A DNA stretch of 64,000 nucleotides from Bradyrhizobium nivariense (GCF_029846715.1 NZ_JARVWW010000034.1:22868-86867); one strand, 5' to 3'. Shown: positions 38,101-46,199, numbered from the stretch's first letter. The notes: generated by a model from the sequence alone, not told the origin. Numbers and translations are program-made.

Positions 38101-38421
38101 GGCCTTCGGCCCGACGAAGGCAATGCCTGCATCGGCGCAGGCCTTGGCGAACGCGGCGTTCTCGCTGAGGAAGCCGTAGCCGGGATGCACGGCGTCGCAG
38201 CCGGACGCCATTGCCGCCTTCACCACCGCCTCGATGTCGAGATAGGCCCGCGCGCCGCGGCCGGGGATTTCCATCGCCTCATCGGCAACACGCGCGTGCA
38301 GCGACAGCGCGTCGTCCGCAGGGTGGATCGCGACCGTCGCGATGCCAGCATCGGCCGCGGCACGCGCGATGCGGATGGCGATCTCACCGCGATTGGCGAT
38401 CAGGAGCTTTTTGAACGACAT
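35116..38421 (-). CDS. Single-chain acyl-CoA carboxylase (BC-BCCP-CT fusion)
   Basis: 1101 residues joining all parts of a biotin carboxylase. Biotin carboxylase with ATP-grasp (1 to about 450, LLIANRGEIAIRIARAA, MAGGGGRGMRVV, FIEANPRLQVEHTVTEE). Biotinyl domain with target Lys530 (ESMKMEH). Both halves of the carboxyltransferase (about 600-1100, with GGRPGDTDRLG and GVVRHVS-type acyl-CoA loops such as DTPGFMVGPE). Similar one-chain enzymes are known as long-chain acyl-CoA carboxylases in some Actinobacteria and Rhodopseudomonas. Acetyl-, propionyl- or longer acyl-CoA are possible substrates. It lies upstream of the activator gene on the same strand. Confidence 0.9.
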   Translation of the reverse strand: MSFKKLLIANRGEIAIRIARAAADAGIATVAIHPADDALSLHARVADEAMEIPGRGARAYLDIEAVVKAAMASGCDAVHPGYGFLSENAAFAKACADAGIAFVGPKAAALELFGDKVAARQLAKRCGVPIIAGTSGPSSLEDIAAFFASLGSNAAIVIKAMAGGGGRGMRVVESAADLAEAYARCQSEAKAAFGFDGVYAERLIRQARHIEVQIIGDRRGAISHLWERECTIQRRHQKLIEVAPSPSLSDGLRGRIIEAAKQLAAAASYDNLGTFEFLVDGAAEDSFAFIEANPRLQVEHTVTEEVLGLDLVRAQLAVAAGASLASLGLAQGSIPKPRGYAMQLRVNMETLDELGATHPTGGVLAVFEPPSGPGVRVDSFGYAGYKTSAAFDSLLAKVIVHTPGDAWHDVVAKASRALREFRIDGVITNIAFLQAVLAHPDFRTNCIATDFIDRNIAKLVEAADGAAKPLYFAAAERSGGHGAEGHPAQIVPEGAVMVAAPLQGTIVTIQVREGEVVRPGQQLAVIESMKMEHLVMAEQGGRVMKLVAGDGVTLMHGEPIMYLEPLEVAADASATETDIDLDHIRPDLAELVARQANTLDENRPASVERRRNTNQPTARENVAQLVDDGSFMEYGSLAIAAQRRRRKLDDLVKNTPADGLVMGVATVNAEKFGPEGGRCIVVAYDYTVLAGTQGHMNHKKIDRMLTLAEDWRVPLVFYAEGGGGRPGDTDRLGMTGLDGPSFVQFARLSGLVPVIGIVSGYCFAGNAAMLGCCDVIIATKNASIGMGGPAMIEGGGLGVYHPAEVGPVSFQSPNGVIDILVEDEEEATRVAQKYLSYFQGAVTAWQAADQRLLRRAIPENRLRVYDIRSVIDLVADKDSVLELRRDYGVGMITALIRIEGRPFGLIANNPRHLGGAIDADAGDKAARFLQLCDAFDLPIVSLCDTPGFMVGPEAEKTAIVRHVSRMFVTGASLTVPLFGIVLRKGYGLGAQSMIGGGFHASFFTAAWPTGEFGGMGLEGYVRLGFRKEMEAIADPVERETYYRNKVAELYANGKAVSIASVFEIDNVIDPAETRRWIMAGLRSVPKPPARTAKKRPCIDTW

Positions 38422-38548
38422 GCAGCGTCTCCATGCCCGCGTGCCCAAGCGCGGGTCGGCGGGTCCGAAGGTTCTGCTTCGTCACTTTGACCGGGGCCGT
38501 CAAGGGCGAGGACGCCGGTCGCGATGACCGTTCCCGCGGGCCGGAATA

Positions 38549-39232
38549 TCAGTCGGTCGCGCGCGCTGTGATGAGGCGAATAATCCGTGCCACGGCAGAC
38601 GGGATCGGCGCGATGACCGGCACGGCGAACATCGCCTGAAGCTCGCGCGCGGCTTCGCCCAGCGGCCCGCCGCCGATGATGACGGCCTCGGCGCCATCCC
38701 GCGCGATGCAGGCCTCGACCGCGCCGGCGAGCGCTGTGCGCAGCCGCACTGGATCTCGCATCAGCTCCTGCGGATCGCCCTGCGCGAAGCGGGTGCCGGT
38801 GTAGCGCGATCGCAATCCCAGCGCGTCCGGCAAGGCATCGATCTTCGCCTCTAACAGCGGGGTCGTGGTCGCCACGCCGAAGCGGCGGCCATTCTCGGCG
38901 GCTGCCAGCATCGAGGACTCACCGATGCCGACCGCGGGCAGCTTTATCGCGCCCTTGATTCCGGCCAATCCAGGATCGCCGAACGCCGCGACGATGATGC
39001 CGTCGCATGCATGCCGATGTGCTTGCGCAATCTCCAAAACTTCGGCGGAGGCTGCATCCAGCGCATCCGGCGTCACGATCATTTGTGGCGCGCGCGTGGC
39101 GGTCGCGCCGTCGATATCGACGCCGCCCACGGCGGCAGATTTCGCGATGGCGACCATCATCGCTGTGGTCGCCACAGAACTGTTCGGATTGATCAGGAGG
39201 ATGCGCGCACGACGATCGGAATTTTGATCCAT
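38549..39232 (-). CDS. Asp/Glu/hydantoin racemase superfamily protein lacking both catalytic cysteines
   Basis: 227 residues. The superfamily frame is clear: ILLINPNSSVATTAMM, VGIGESSML and FGVATTT. The two places that carry catalytic Cys in racemases read VAAFGDPGL (81-89, Ala for Cys) and VIIGGGPLG (184-192, Gly for Cys). The two-base racemase mechanism is therefore impossible. It may be an isomerase, decarboxylase or lyase of the same fold using another residue, or a binding protein. It lies upstream of the carboxylase gene, 127 bp apart, same strand. Confidence 0.75.
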   Translation of the reverse strand: MDQNSDRRARILLINPNSSVATTAMMVAIAKSAAVGGVDIDGATATRAPQMIVTPDALDAASAEVLEIAQAHRHACDGIIVAAFGDPGLAGIKGAIKLPAVGIGESSMLAAAENGRRFGVATTTPLLEAKIDALPDALGLRSRYTGTRFAQGDPQELMRDPVRLRTALAGAVEACIARDGAEAVIIGGGPLGEAARELQAMFAVPVIAPIPSAVARIIRLITARATD

Positions 39233-39244
39233 CCCCCTGCTATA

Positions 39245-40927
39245 CTAGGCCGCCCGCACCCCCGCAACGAAAGCGCTGACCTCGTCCTCGAGCGATTGCA
39301 GCTTCTGCGACAGCCGACCGCTCGATTGCAGCACGAGGCCGGCGGCCTGGCCGGTCTCCACTGTGGCGTCGGTGACGCCCGAGATGTTCTGCGAAACCTG
39401 GTCGGTGCCGGAGGCGGCCTCCCGTACGCTGTGCGCGATCGCCGCGGTCGCGGCGCCCTGCTCCTCGACGGCTGCGGCGATCGACGAGGAAATCTCGTTG
39501 ACCTCCATGATGGTGCTGCGGATGCTCTCGATGTTGCCGACCACCCGGTTGGTCTCGGCCTGGATCGCCGAGATCTGCGCGCCGATCTCGTCGGTCGCCT
39601 TCGCGGTCTGGCTCGCCAGCGACTTCACTTCGCTTGCCACCACCGCAAAGCCCTTGCCGGCCTCGCCGGCGCGCGCCGCCTCGATGGTGGCGTTGAGCGC
39701 GAGCAGATTGGTCTGCGAGGCGATCTGGTTGATGAGGTCGATGACCTCGCCGATCTTGTGCGCGGCCGCCGCCAGCCCCTGCACGGTGTCGTTGGTGCGC
39801 TGACCGTCGGCGGCGGCCTTGTCGGCCACGCTTGCGGCCTGCGCGACGCGCTGGCTGATCTCGGTGATCGAGGACGACAGCTGGCCGGCGGCGGAGGCCA
39901 CTGTCTGCACGTTGCTCGAGGCCTGCTGGCAGGCGGTGGCGACGAAGCTCGCGCGGTCGGTCGCCTTGTTCGCGGTCTCCGACATGCCTTGCGCGGCCTG
40001 CTGCATCGCGCGCGCCTCGTTGAAGACGTCGCGGACGACGGCCTGAACGTTCGCCTCGAACTTGCCGGCGAGATCGGTCATCGTCTTGCGCTTCTCCTCG
40101 TCGGCCTTCTGCTTTGTCTCCTGCTGTTCGGCGTGCATCCGGCCGACCGCCGACGCGTTGTCCTTGAACACGGCGAGCGCCCTGGCGAGCCCGCCGACCT
40201 CGTTGCTGCGGTCGGTATAGGGCACCTCGAACGCGCTGTCGCCGGCGGCGAGGCGCTCGGTCAGCGCGGTGATCTTCGCCAGCGGCCGGGTCACGCTGCG
40301 GCCGATCACGAACGAGGCGCCGAGCACGAGCACGAACACGACGAGGCACACCAGGGCGAAGGTCATCGCATCCTGGCGGAAGACGGCGTCGACGTCGTCG
40401 AGATAGATACCGGTGCCGATGATCCAGCCCCAGGGCGCAAAGCCCTTCACATAGGAGATTTTCCCGACCGGCTGGTCGAAGCCGGGCTTCGGCCAGAGGT
40501 AGCTGTAGAAGCCCGCGCCCTGCTTGTTGACGACGTCAACGAAGCCCGAGAACAGCCGGTTGCCGGTGGGGTCCTTCATCTCGGAGAGATCCTTGCCGTC
40601 AAGCTCAGGCTTGATCGGATGCATGATCATCTTCGCGGCCATGTCGTTGAGCCAGAAATACTCGACCTTGTCGTAGCGAAGGCTCTTGATCTCCGCGATC
40701 GCGCCGGCCTGCGCCTGCTCGCGGGGCAGCTTTCCATCGCTCTCGAGCTTCTGGTAATGCGCCAGGATGCCGTAGCCGACATCGACCATGTGCTGCGTCT
40801 TGGCCTGGCGGTCCGCGATCATCTGCGCGCGCAGGGTCGAGAGCGCGATCGGCGCCAGCGCGATCATGCCGAGGAGGCTGATGCCGACAATCAGGACCAG
40901 CTTGAAACTGATGCGGGAGAAAAACAT
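39245..40927 (-). CDS. Methyl-accepting chemotaxis protein with single Cache sensor
   Basis: 560 residues. First span about 5-28, periplasmic sCache_2 domain (about 35-185, ending PWGWIIGTGIYLDDVD), second span about 193-213, HAMP (to about 265) and the cytoplasmic signalling region, with hairpin tip EVIDLINQIASQTNLLALNA. The sCache_2 type often binds short organic acids. No CheR-tethering pentapeptide is seen at the C-terminus. ATG 40927 (MFFSRISFK) is chosen over TTG 40939. Last gene before a 290-bp gap without a convincing gene. Confidence 0.92.
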   Translation of the reverse strand: MFFSRISFKLVLIVGISLLGMIALAPIALSTLRAQMIADRQAKTQHMVDVGYGILAHYQKLESDGKLPREQAQAGAIAEIKSLRYDKVEYFWLNDMAAKMIMHPIKPELDGKDLSEMKDPTGNRLFSGFVDVVNKQGAGFYSYLWPKPGFDQPVGKISYVKGFAPWGWIIGTGIYLDDVDAVFRQDAMTFALVCLVVFVLVLGASFVIGRSVTRPLAKITALTERLAAGDSAFEVPYTDRSNEVGGLARALAVFKDNASAVGRMHAEQQETKQKADEEKRKTMTDLAGKFEANVQAVVRDVFNEARAMQQAAQGMSETANKATDRASFVATACQQASSNVQTVASAAGQLSSSITEISQRVAQAASVADKAAADGQRTNDTVQGLAAAAHKIGEVIDLINQIASQTNLLALNATIEAARAGEAGKGFAVVASEVKSLASQTAKATDEIGAQISAIQAETNRVVGNIESIRSTIMEVNEISSSIAAAVEEQGAATAAIAHSVREAASGTDQVSQNISGVTDATVETGQAAGLVLQSSGRLSQKLQSLEDEVSAFVAGVRAA

Positions 40928-41219
40928 CGGTGCTCGCAAGAATTGGAAGGGCTGATATGCCAGTTTATCCTGCGCCCCTTAGCAAAGCTTTAAGCATTCG
41001 GGTTCTCCAAATCCCCTCAAGCCTGCGTGGAATCCGCCCGAGGACGTGTTCGTCAACCTGCTCGATGCTCCCGCGGAGAACTGGTCCGTCGGCCACGGCA
41101 TCGCGCAATTCGCGTGAGTTCGCCGGAGCCACCGACACCCTCTTGAGAATTGCCGGCCGGAAGGGTCTGATAGGCTGCGGAGGAGACCTCCGCCGAGCCG
41201 AATCCGGGACCTGAACGGC

Positions 41220-41591
41220 ATGACCATGTCGGTCGAGCAATTGTGGAGCCTGCCGGAGACCGCGTTGGTCGGCGCCTATGCGGCGGCGCGGCGGCGCTAT
41301 GCGGAGAAGAAGTTCGAGCGCGACACCCAGCGGGCGCGGCTCGAATGGATGCGCGCCAAGTTGTTCGTGAACACGCAAGGCAATGTGACCGAGCGCAGGA
41401 TGGCGGTCGACGTCTCCGAGGAACTGGCGCGCAAGGGCCAGGAGGTGCGCGAGATGACGCGCGATCTCGACATGCTGAAGATCGAGATCGACGTGATCGA
41501 CACCATGATCCGGCTCCGCGGCGGGCACGGCGCTCCGCCGGTCCACGCCGAGGAGACGGCCGAGCAGCCGGCCGAGCCGGAGGGGGAGTGA
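41220..41591 (+). CDS. Coiled-coil protein of unknown function (123 aa)
   Basis: 123 residues, almost wholly helical and charged: AAARRRYAEKKFERDTQRAR then VSEELARKGQEVREMTRDLDMLKIE, with heptad-like spacing, and a flexible Pro/Glu tail. No signal peptide or membrane span. I do not recognise a family. A GFA-type zinc protein gene starts 1 bp after its stop, so the two are co-transcribed. Confidence 0.6.
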   Translation: MTMSVEQLWSLPETALVGAYAAARRRYAEKKFERDTQRARLEWMRAKLFVNTQGNVTERRMAVDVSEELARKGQEVREMTRDLDMLKIEIDVIDTMIRLRGGHGAPPVHAEETAEQPAEPEGE

Positions 41592-41592
41592 G

Positions 41593-41988
41593 ATGACAGC
41601 ATTCCGGGGAAGCTGCCTGTGCGGCGAGGTCGCGTTCGAGGCCGAGGGCCCGTTCGATCGCTTCCTCAACTGCCATTGCTCGCGCTGTCGCAAGGCGACC
41701 GGGACCGCGCATGCCCGCGGGGTGATCGCGAAGGCAGGCGCGCTGCGCTGGCTGCGCGGTGAAGCATCCGTCGCGCGCTTCGACTTGCCCAATGCACGAA
41801 GCTTTGCGACCGCGTTCTGCAAGATTTGCGGCAGCCCGATGCCACATCTCACACGCAGCGGACGCGAAGCGATCATCCATGCCGGCGCTTTCGACGAGCC
41901 GCTGGGCGCGACACCCGACCGGCATGTGCATTGGACGTCGCGCGCGGACTGGTATGTGCACGGCGATGCGCTGCCGGTGGAGGATTGA
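41593..41988 (+). CDS. GFA-family zinc protein (Gfa/CENP-V fold)
   Basis: 131 residues. Zinc ligands are arranged as in the family: Cys8/Cys10 (GSCLCGEV), HCSRC (28-32) and CKICG near residue 77-81, two zinc sites in all. The GRGVIAKAG-like part is typical of GFA proteins. The founding member was described as glutathione-dependent formaldehyde-activating enzyme, but most paralogues, probably including this one, have unproven activity. It follows the coiled-coil gene by 1 bp. Confidence 0.88.
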   Translation: MTAFRGSCLCGEVAFEAEGPFDRFLNCHCSRCRKATGTAHARGVIAKAGALRWLRGEASVARFDLPNARSFATAFCKICGSPMPHLTRSGREAIIHAGAFDEPLGATPDRHVHWTSRADWYVHGDALPVED

Positions 41989-41991
41989 AAC

Positions 41992-42885
41992 TCAGCTTTC
42001 CGCATGTCTGCCGTGGCGGCGATGATACTCACTCGGCGACGGCCAGGTCCAGTCCTTCAGCGTCGTTCGATCCGGCTCGAAGATTTCGATCTTGAGCGCA
42101 TGGCACGCCGCAGCATCGCTGGAATGGGTCGCGCTACAGTCTCCACCTGGACAGGCCGACAGCGCGCCGAGCAGATCGATCTCCGCAAGAAACTCGATGA
42201 AGTCGCCGGGGCGGACGGGACTTGCCTTCATGAAATATTGGTGCGTGTCCTTCGTGAATCCGGTGCACATGAAGACGTTGAGCACGTCATGGACGTGATG
42301 CTCGACCGCACGTGGCTCCATCTTCAGCTCGGCGGCAAGCGCGCGGGACAGGTTGGAATGGCAGCAGAAATCATAGCTGCCGCCGCTCAGCATCAGATTC
42401 GTGTAGGGATCGCAGCGCGTGCCGATGACGTCGTGAATTCCGGCGCCGTCCTCGTCAAAACCGTACCAGCCGAGTGTGTCGTGACTGATCGTTGCCATCG
42501 GCCGAAGATAGGGCATGTTGCTCCAGAGCCGGTCGCCAACGCCGACATGCGTGCCATGGAGTGCCCGCGTCTTGCCGCTGAAGAAGCGTTCGGAGAGATC
42601 GTCCGCGTTCCAGAGATTGAGATCGCCGACCTGAGGACCCTCGATGCTGACGATGCGGAAGAACTGGCCGCGCGCCACGCGAAATGTTCTGGCGTCGCGC
42701 GGCGGCACGATGAGCTCGTGCGTTTTGACCATCGTGCGGCGAGCTTGCTCGAGCGCGGCCAGGTCGGGCCCGGGCATCGTCCCGGCCGGATAGACGATGG
42801 CCGGTTTGGCGGCACGGCGCGAAGCGGCGTCTGCGGGTGCGATTTTGGGCGGCATGCCGGGCTCATCCTTGCGACTGCAATCCAT
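41992..42885 (-). CDS. DUF1989 / urea carboxylase-associated family protein
   Basis: 297 residues with the DUF1989 core: GQFFRIVSIEGPQVGDLNLW, TRALHGTHVGVGDRLWSNM, and GGSYDFCCHSNLSRALAAEL. Relatives UAAP1/UAAP2 are now known as carboxyguanidine deiminase subunits beside guanidine/urea carboxylase genes. Here it is a lone paralogue, last in an operon behind a CobW GTPase and a D-aminoacylase. Cys and His in DFCCHSN and HVHDVLNVFMCTG may bind metal. ATG 42885 follows gaggcggt; ATG 42855 is an alternative. The exact reaction is not assignable. Confidence 0.82.
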   Translation of the reverse strand: MDCSRKDEPGMPPKIAPADAASRRAAKPAIVYPAGTMPGPDLAALEQARRTMVKTHELIVPPRDARTFRVARGQFFRIVSIEGPQVGDLNLWNADDLSERFFSGKTRALHGTHVGVGDRLWSNMPYLRPMATISHDTLGWYGFDEDGAGIHDVIGTRCDPYTNLMLSGGSYDFCCHSNLSRALAAELKMEPRAVEHHVHDVLNVFMCTGFTKDTHQYFMKASPVRPGDFIEFLAEIDLLGALSACPGGDCSATHSSDAAACHALKIEIFEPDRTTLKDWTWPSPSEYHRRHGRHAES

Positions 42886-42899
42886 TTTACCGCCTCACC

Positions 42900-43871
42900 T
42901 CACCCACTCGCAACGCACGCCTCCATGATCCCGTCGAGCTCCGCCTTCGAGAGCACACCAAGTTCGGCGATGAAGACGATCCGCGCGCGCGGCACGCCCG
43001 GAGCCGGCGCATCGCCAGAGGCGAGCGCGGCATCGCCAGAGGCGAGCGCTGCATCGCCAGGGGCGAGCGTGGCGCGGCCGGCGGCGAACTGAAACACCAT
43101 CTGACGCCCGGGCTGCTCGACGGTCTCAAACAGGCCTTTTGCCCGCGCGAGTTTTGGCGCAAGCCGACCGATCGCCTGCTGCAAGCGGGGCAGCGAGATC
43201 GGCTGGTCCGAGGTCCAGCTCAGCGTTTCGAAGCGTTGCTCTGCCGGCCGTCGCGGTCCGGGCTCGCGTAGCGCGGGTGGGCGATCGACGGTCGCGGGGA
43301 ACAGCAGCGCGGACGGAATCTCGCCGTGCTGCGCATCGACCACCACGGCCGGAACGCGCTGCGCGCGGATGGCCTCGCGCATCCGCGCGCCCGCGCCCTC
43401 GCCCGCCAGATCCAGCTTGCTCAGCGCCACGATGTCGGCAACGCGCAGCTGCGAACGGTGCAGCGCGTCCTCAAAGGCGGCCGGCGGTGTCGCCGCATCC
43501 ATCACGCAGAGCACCATTTCCAGCGGCGCCTCGCGCAGGATCACGGGATCCATCAAATTGCGGACGATGTCGGCGGGATCGGCAACGCCGCTGGTCTCGA
43601 TGACGATGTATTCCGGCTTCGGATCACGCCGCAGCAGCGTCGAGAGCGTGCGCAGCAGGTCGCCTTCGAGCGAGCAGCAGATGCAGCCATTGGCGAGGCT
43701 GACCACGCCGTCACTCGCGCCCGCGATCAGCTCGGCATCGATGTTGATCGCGCCGAAATCGTTGACGATTGCGGCGATCCGCCGCCCCTCCGCGTGCGCC
43801 AGCAGATGGTTCACGACAGTGGTCTTGCCGGCCCCCAGAAAGCCCGTCACCAGGAGAATGGGGACCGGCAT
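42900..43871 (-). CDS. CobW/P47K-family GTPase (putative metal chaperone)
   Basis: 323 residues. Walker A GFLGAGKTT (10-18), the metal-binding CICC (63-66), ETSGVADPAD switch region, and SKLDL as the base-recognition motif. The C-terminal CobW_C domain is split by three 7-residue repeats of the type GDAALAS. COG0523 proteins load metals (Zn, Co, Fe) into client enzymes. It is 3 bp after the D-aminoacylase gene, a zinc amidohydrolase and so a plausible client, and 14 bp before the DUF1989 gene. Confidence 0.88.
   Translation of the reverse strand: MPVPILLVTGFLGAGKTTVVNHLLAHAEGRRIAAIVNDFGAINIDAELIAGASDGVVSLANGCICCSLEGDLLRTLSTLLRRDPKPEYIVIETSGVADPADIVRNLMDPVILREAPLEMVLCVMDAATPPAAFEDALHRSQLRVADIVALSKLDLAGEGAGARMREAIRAQRVPAVVVDAQHGEIPSALLFPATVDRPPALREPGPRRPAEQRFETLSWTSDQPISLPRLQQAIGRLAPKLARAKGLFETVEQPGRQMVFQFAAGRATLAPGDAALASGDAALASGDAPAPGVPRARIVFIAELGVLSKAELDGIMEACVASG
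43009..43071. repeat. Three 21-bp in-frame tandem repeats inside the CobW gene
   Basis: gcatcgccagaggcgagcgcg, with small changes, occurs three times head to tail. On the minus strand it encodes GDAALAS-type units between the GTPase and C-terminal domains. The copy number would be expected to vary between strains. Confidence 0.85.
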
Positions 43872-43874
43872 GTC

Positions 43875-45368
43875 TCAGCCCCCGACAACAGGGCGGCGCA
43901 CCGGACGGCCGGGCCGCGCCGCCACATCCAGCACGCCGTCGCTGATCAACGGTTGGCCGCTGACGATCAGATGCCGCACGCCTTCAGAGGGACGGTTCAT
44001 CGCCGTGAAGGTCGCGCGGTCGCTGAGCTTCTCGTAGTCGAACACGACGATGTCGGCGTCGGCGTCCTTCGCCAGCCTGCCCTTGGCGCGCATCGCGGGC
44101 GTGCTCTGCGACAGGATTTCCGCGGGGATCAGCGCGCATTTGCGCACGCCTTCGAGCAGCGACACGGTCTTGCGCTCGCGCACCCATTCGCGGATGAATT
44201 TCGTGAAGCAGCCCGCCGAGCGCGGATGCGAGGTGGCGTCATCCGGCAGCGGCCAGGCATCGCCGGTGTAGGTCTTGCCGTCCGACGTCGTCCACGGCAT
44301 CGCGTCGGACGCGATCGCGCCGCCGGGATAGAGCACCGACATGTCGAGCAGGTCGCGATGATGCGCATTGTTCTCGGTGTCGAGGATGTGCCACAGCACC
44401 AGCGACGACGGCTCTTCGGCCTGCGCCTTGAGCAGCTCCTCGCGGTCGCTGAAGCGATGGCCATCGGTGACCCGCTGCACGGAATCGTAGCCGGTGCCGT
44501 TGCGCTCGACGAATTCCGGATCGCTGAAGAAGGCGGCCGCCAGCACGGTCGAGCCGGTGCCGTAAGGATAGGCCTCGACCGTAATCGGCAGGCCCTGCGC
44601 CTGCGCTTTCGCGATCAGCACGCGGCAGCGCTCGACGTCGGTCTTGCTCGACGAGTTGAAATGGCAGATGTGCATGTGCGCGCCGGTGGCGCCGGCATAG
44701 CCGATCAGGCGGATATAGGCTTCCGCCGCGCTTTCGGGGTCGACGCGCGACATGTAGGCGACATGGGTGAAGGTCGGCACGTCCTGCGCGGCCGCGAGCT
44801 GGCAGACCGCGGTCAGCTCCTGCACGCCGGCGCCCGGCGCATAGGCGTTCAAGATGCCGATGCCGATGCCGCCCTCGTTCAGGCCGCGCGAAAGGCGCTC
44901 GAGAATGCCGGCGACCTCCGCATCGCTCGCGACGTTGTCCATCCAGCGGCGATCGCGCATGGCATTGCCGAACGCTTCCAGCGAGCTCTCCGCATTGGAG
45001 CCCGTCATCGCGCCGATGCGCGCAAAGGCCCAGTTGGTGGCCGCGCCGTAGTTCAGCACGCGCCCCTTCCGCGCCTGGCGCTCATACCAGGACCCGACCG
45101 GCAGCACGCCGGCTTCGAGATCGAGCGTCGTCGTGACGCCGTCGAACGCCTGCATCCGATCCGCGGGGAGCGACTGGCCATGCGCATGAAGGTCGATGAA
45201 GCCGGGCGCGACCACGAGCCCGGTGGCGTCGATCACCCGCTCGGCGCCGCCGAGCGAGGCGCCGACCGCGGCAATCTTGCCGTTGACCACCGCCACATCG
45301 CCAACCGCGTCCATTCCGCTGGCGGGATCCACCACCCGGCCGCCAGAGATCACCAAGCCGCTCATCAT
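43875..45368 (-). CDS. N-acyl-D-amino-acid deacylase (D-aminoacylase) family amidohydrolase
   Basis: 497 residues, D-aminoacylase type amidohydrolase. First beta-domain, then the metal-binding motif APGFIDLHAHGQ (His61, His63), further ligands in HMHICHFNSSSKTD and GTGYDSVQ..., and a closing DADIVVFDYEKLSDRATF typical of the family. It removes N-acyl groups from D-amino acids or acts on related N-substituted compounds. ATG 45368 is preferred since ggagg precedes at 8 nt. First gene of a three-gene operon (gaps 3 and 14 bp) with a CobW GTPase and DUF1989 protein. Confidence 0.87.
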   Translation of the reverse strand: MMSGLVISGGRVVDPASGMDAVGDVAVVNGKIAAVGASLGGAERVIDATGLVVAPGFIDLHAHGQSLPADRMQAFDGVTTTLDLEAGVLPVGSWYERQARKGRVLNYGAATNWAFARIGAMTGSNAESSLEAFGNAMRDRRWMDNVASDAEVAGILERLSRGLNEGGIGIGILNAYAPGAGVQELTAVCQLAAAQDVPTFTHVAYMSRVDPESAAEAYIRLIGYAGATGAHMHICHFNSSSKTDVERCRVLIAKAQAQGLPITVEAYPYGTGSTVLAAAFFSDPEFVERNGTGYDSVQRVTDGHRFSDREELLKAQAEEPSSLVLWHILDTENNAHHRDLLDMSVLYPGGAIASDAMPWTTSDGKTYTGDAWPLPDDATSHPRSAGCFTKFIREWVRERKTVSLLEGVRKCALIPAEILSQSTPAMRAKGRLAKDADADIVVFDYEKLSDRATFTAMNRPSEGVRHLIVSGQPLISDGVLDVAARPGRPVRRPVVGG

Positions 45369-45519
45369 CGAAACTCCTCCGCGCTGAATTCGCATCAAGG
45401 CAGATTCCGGGAGGTACGACCACCTCCACCGATGCCGACGCATCATGCTCGCAAGGGAGGTCATGTCGCTGGCAAATTGTGGACAGCCGCGCGCAGTCTC
45501 GCGGCATGTTTGCCCGAGC

Positions 45520-46100
45520 TATGCTTCTCGCTTCACCCCTTCGCAAAGAAAGGGCGCAGGGAAGACCGGGCGCCGGCTGGCACCCATAAAAGCCCCCATG
45601 CGAACTGATTGCACACGCAATGCACAGGGGAAACACAGGGCAGCCGAGACCAGGCCTTCCCTGCGCGATGGTTTGACGGCCTATGCCGCGCTCTCCCCGG
45701 AGACGAGTTCCTTCTTGCCTCCGTCACCTCTGCGAAATGCACGGCAACGCGCCGGTTGACGCGATGACGCCTTCATAGAGGCTTGACCGTAGCAACGACG
45801 GCCAGGACCACACGGTTTCGCCGTACGCGGGCTTCCGGCTTCGCCAAAAGGGCTTCGCCGGACATGGTCCCGCTCCGCCTAAAAGCTCAGCAAGTTTGAG
45901 CGCCGTTCGTCGATGCAGTTCGTGCCATGCTCACGAGGTTCATCTCGCCCTGCACGCACAATCCCGCCTTTAACGCCGCCCGCGCCCACCGCAACTCCCA
46001 GCCCGCGTTCGTGACGACGTACGACCGCCCCTTTTGTGGGCTGGGATGGGCGACACATACGATATTTCCGAATTTCGGTAAAGTAGAATATTTTTGCGGG
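45520..46100. repeat. Long non-coding region, probable dispersed Bradyrhizobium repeat (family H)
   Basis: The 845-bp gap between the D-aminoacylase operon and the toxin-antitoxin genes has no credible gene. Parts such as gcttctcgcttcacccctt, gggcgcagggaagaccgggc and tgaccgtagcaacgacggcc are sequences I remember from many Bradyrhizobium intergenic regions that are often mistaken for short proteins. No second copy lies in this window, so the call rests on memory. A half-match hairpin (tttgtgggctggg) ends the block. Confidence 0.4.
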
Positions 46101-46182
46101 AGGAGGTTGACGGCGATTTGGGCTGTTTTGCCCGACGGCAATGGGCCGCGCCGGTTCCACCCTCTTGCAGCATTTACGTATT

Positions 46183-46199
46183 TGCTGTATTTTACAGCA
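46183..46199. promoter_or_regulatory. Candidate operator of the Phd-type antitoxin
   Basis: tgctgta-ttt-tacagca is a perfect inverted repeat ending 15 bp before ATG 46215. A related half-site (tgcagca) lies 15 bp upstream. Placement matches autoregulation by Phd/YefM antitoxins, which bind AT-rich palindromes over their own promoters. Confidence 0.6.

Noticed and set aside
40930..41214. Open frame between the chemoreceptor and the coiled-coil gene
   Set aside because: No ribosome site, no family character; it overlaps the chemoreceptor start region.
43009..43071. CRISPR-like short repeats
   Set aside because: The three 21-bp units are contiguous without spacers and in frame within the CobW gene; they are a coding tandem repeat.
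45445..45759. Hypothetical protein of 104 residues in the gap
   Set aside because: Its sequence is of the kind produced by translating a dispersed repeat; no ribosome site and no domain.
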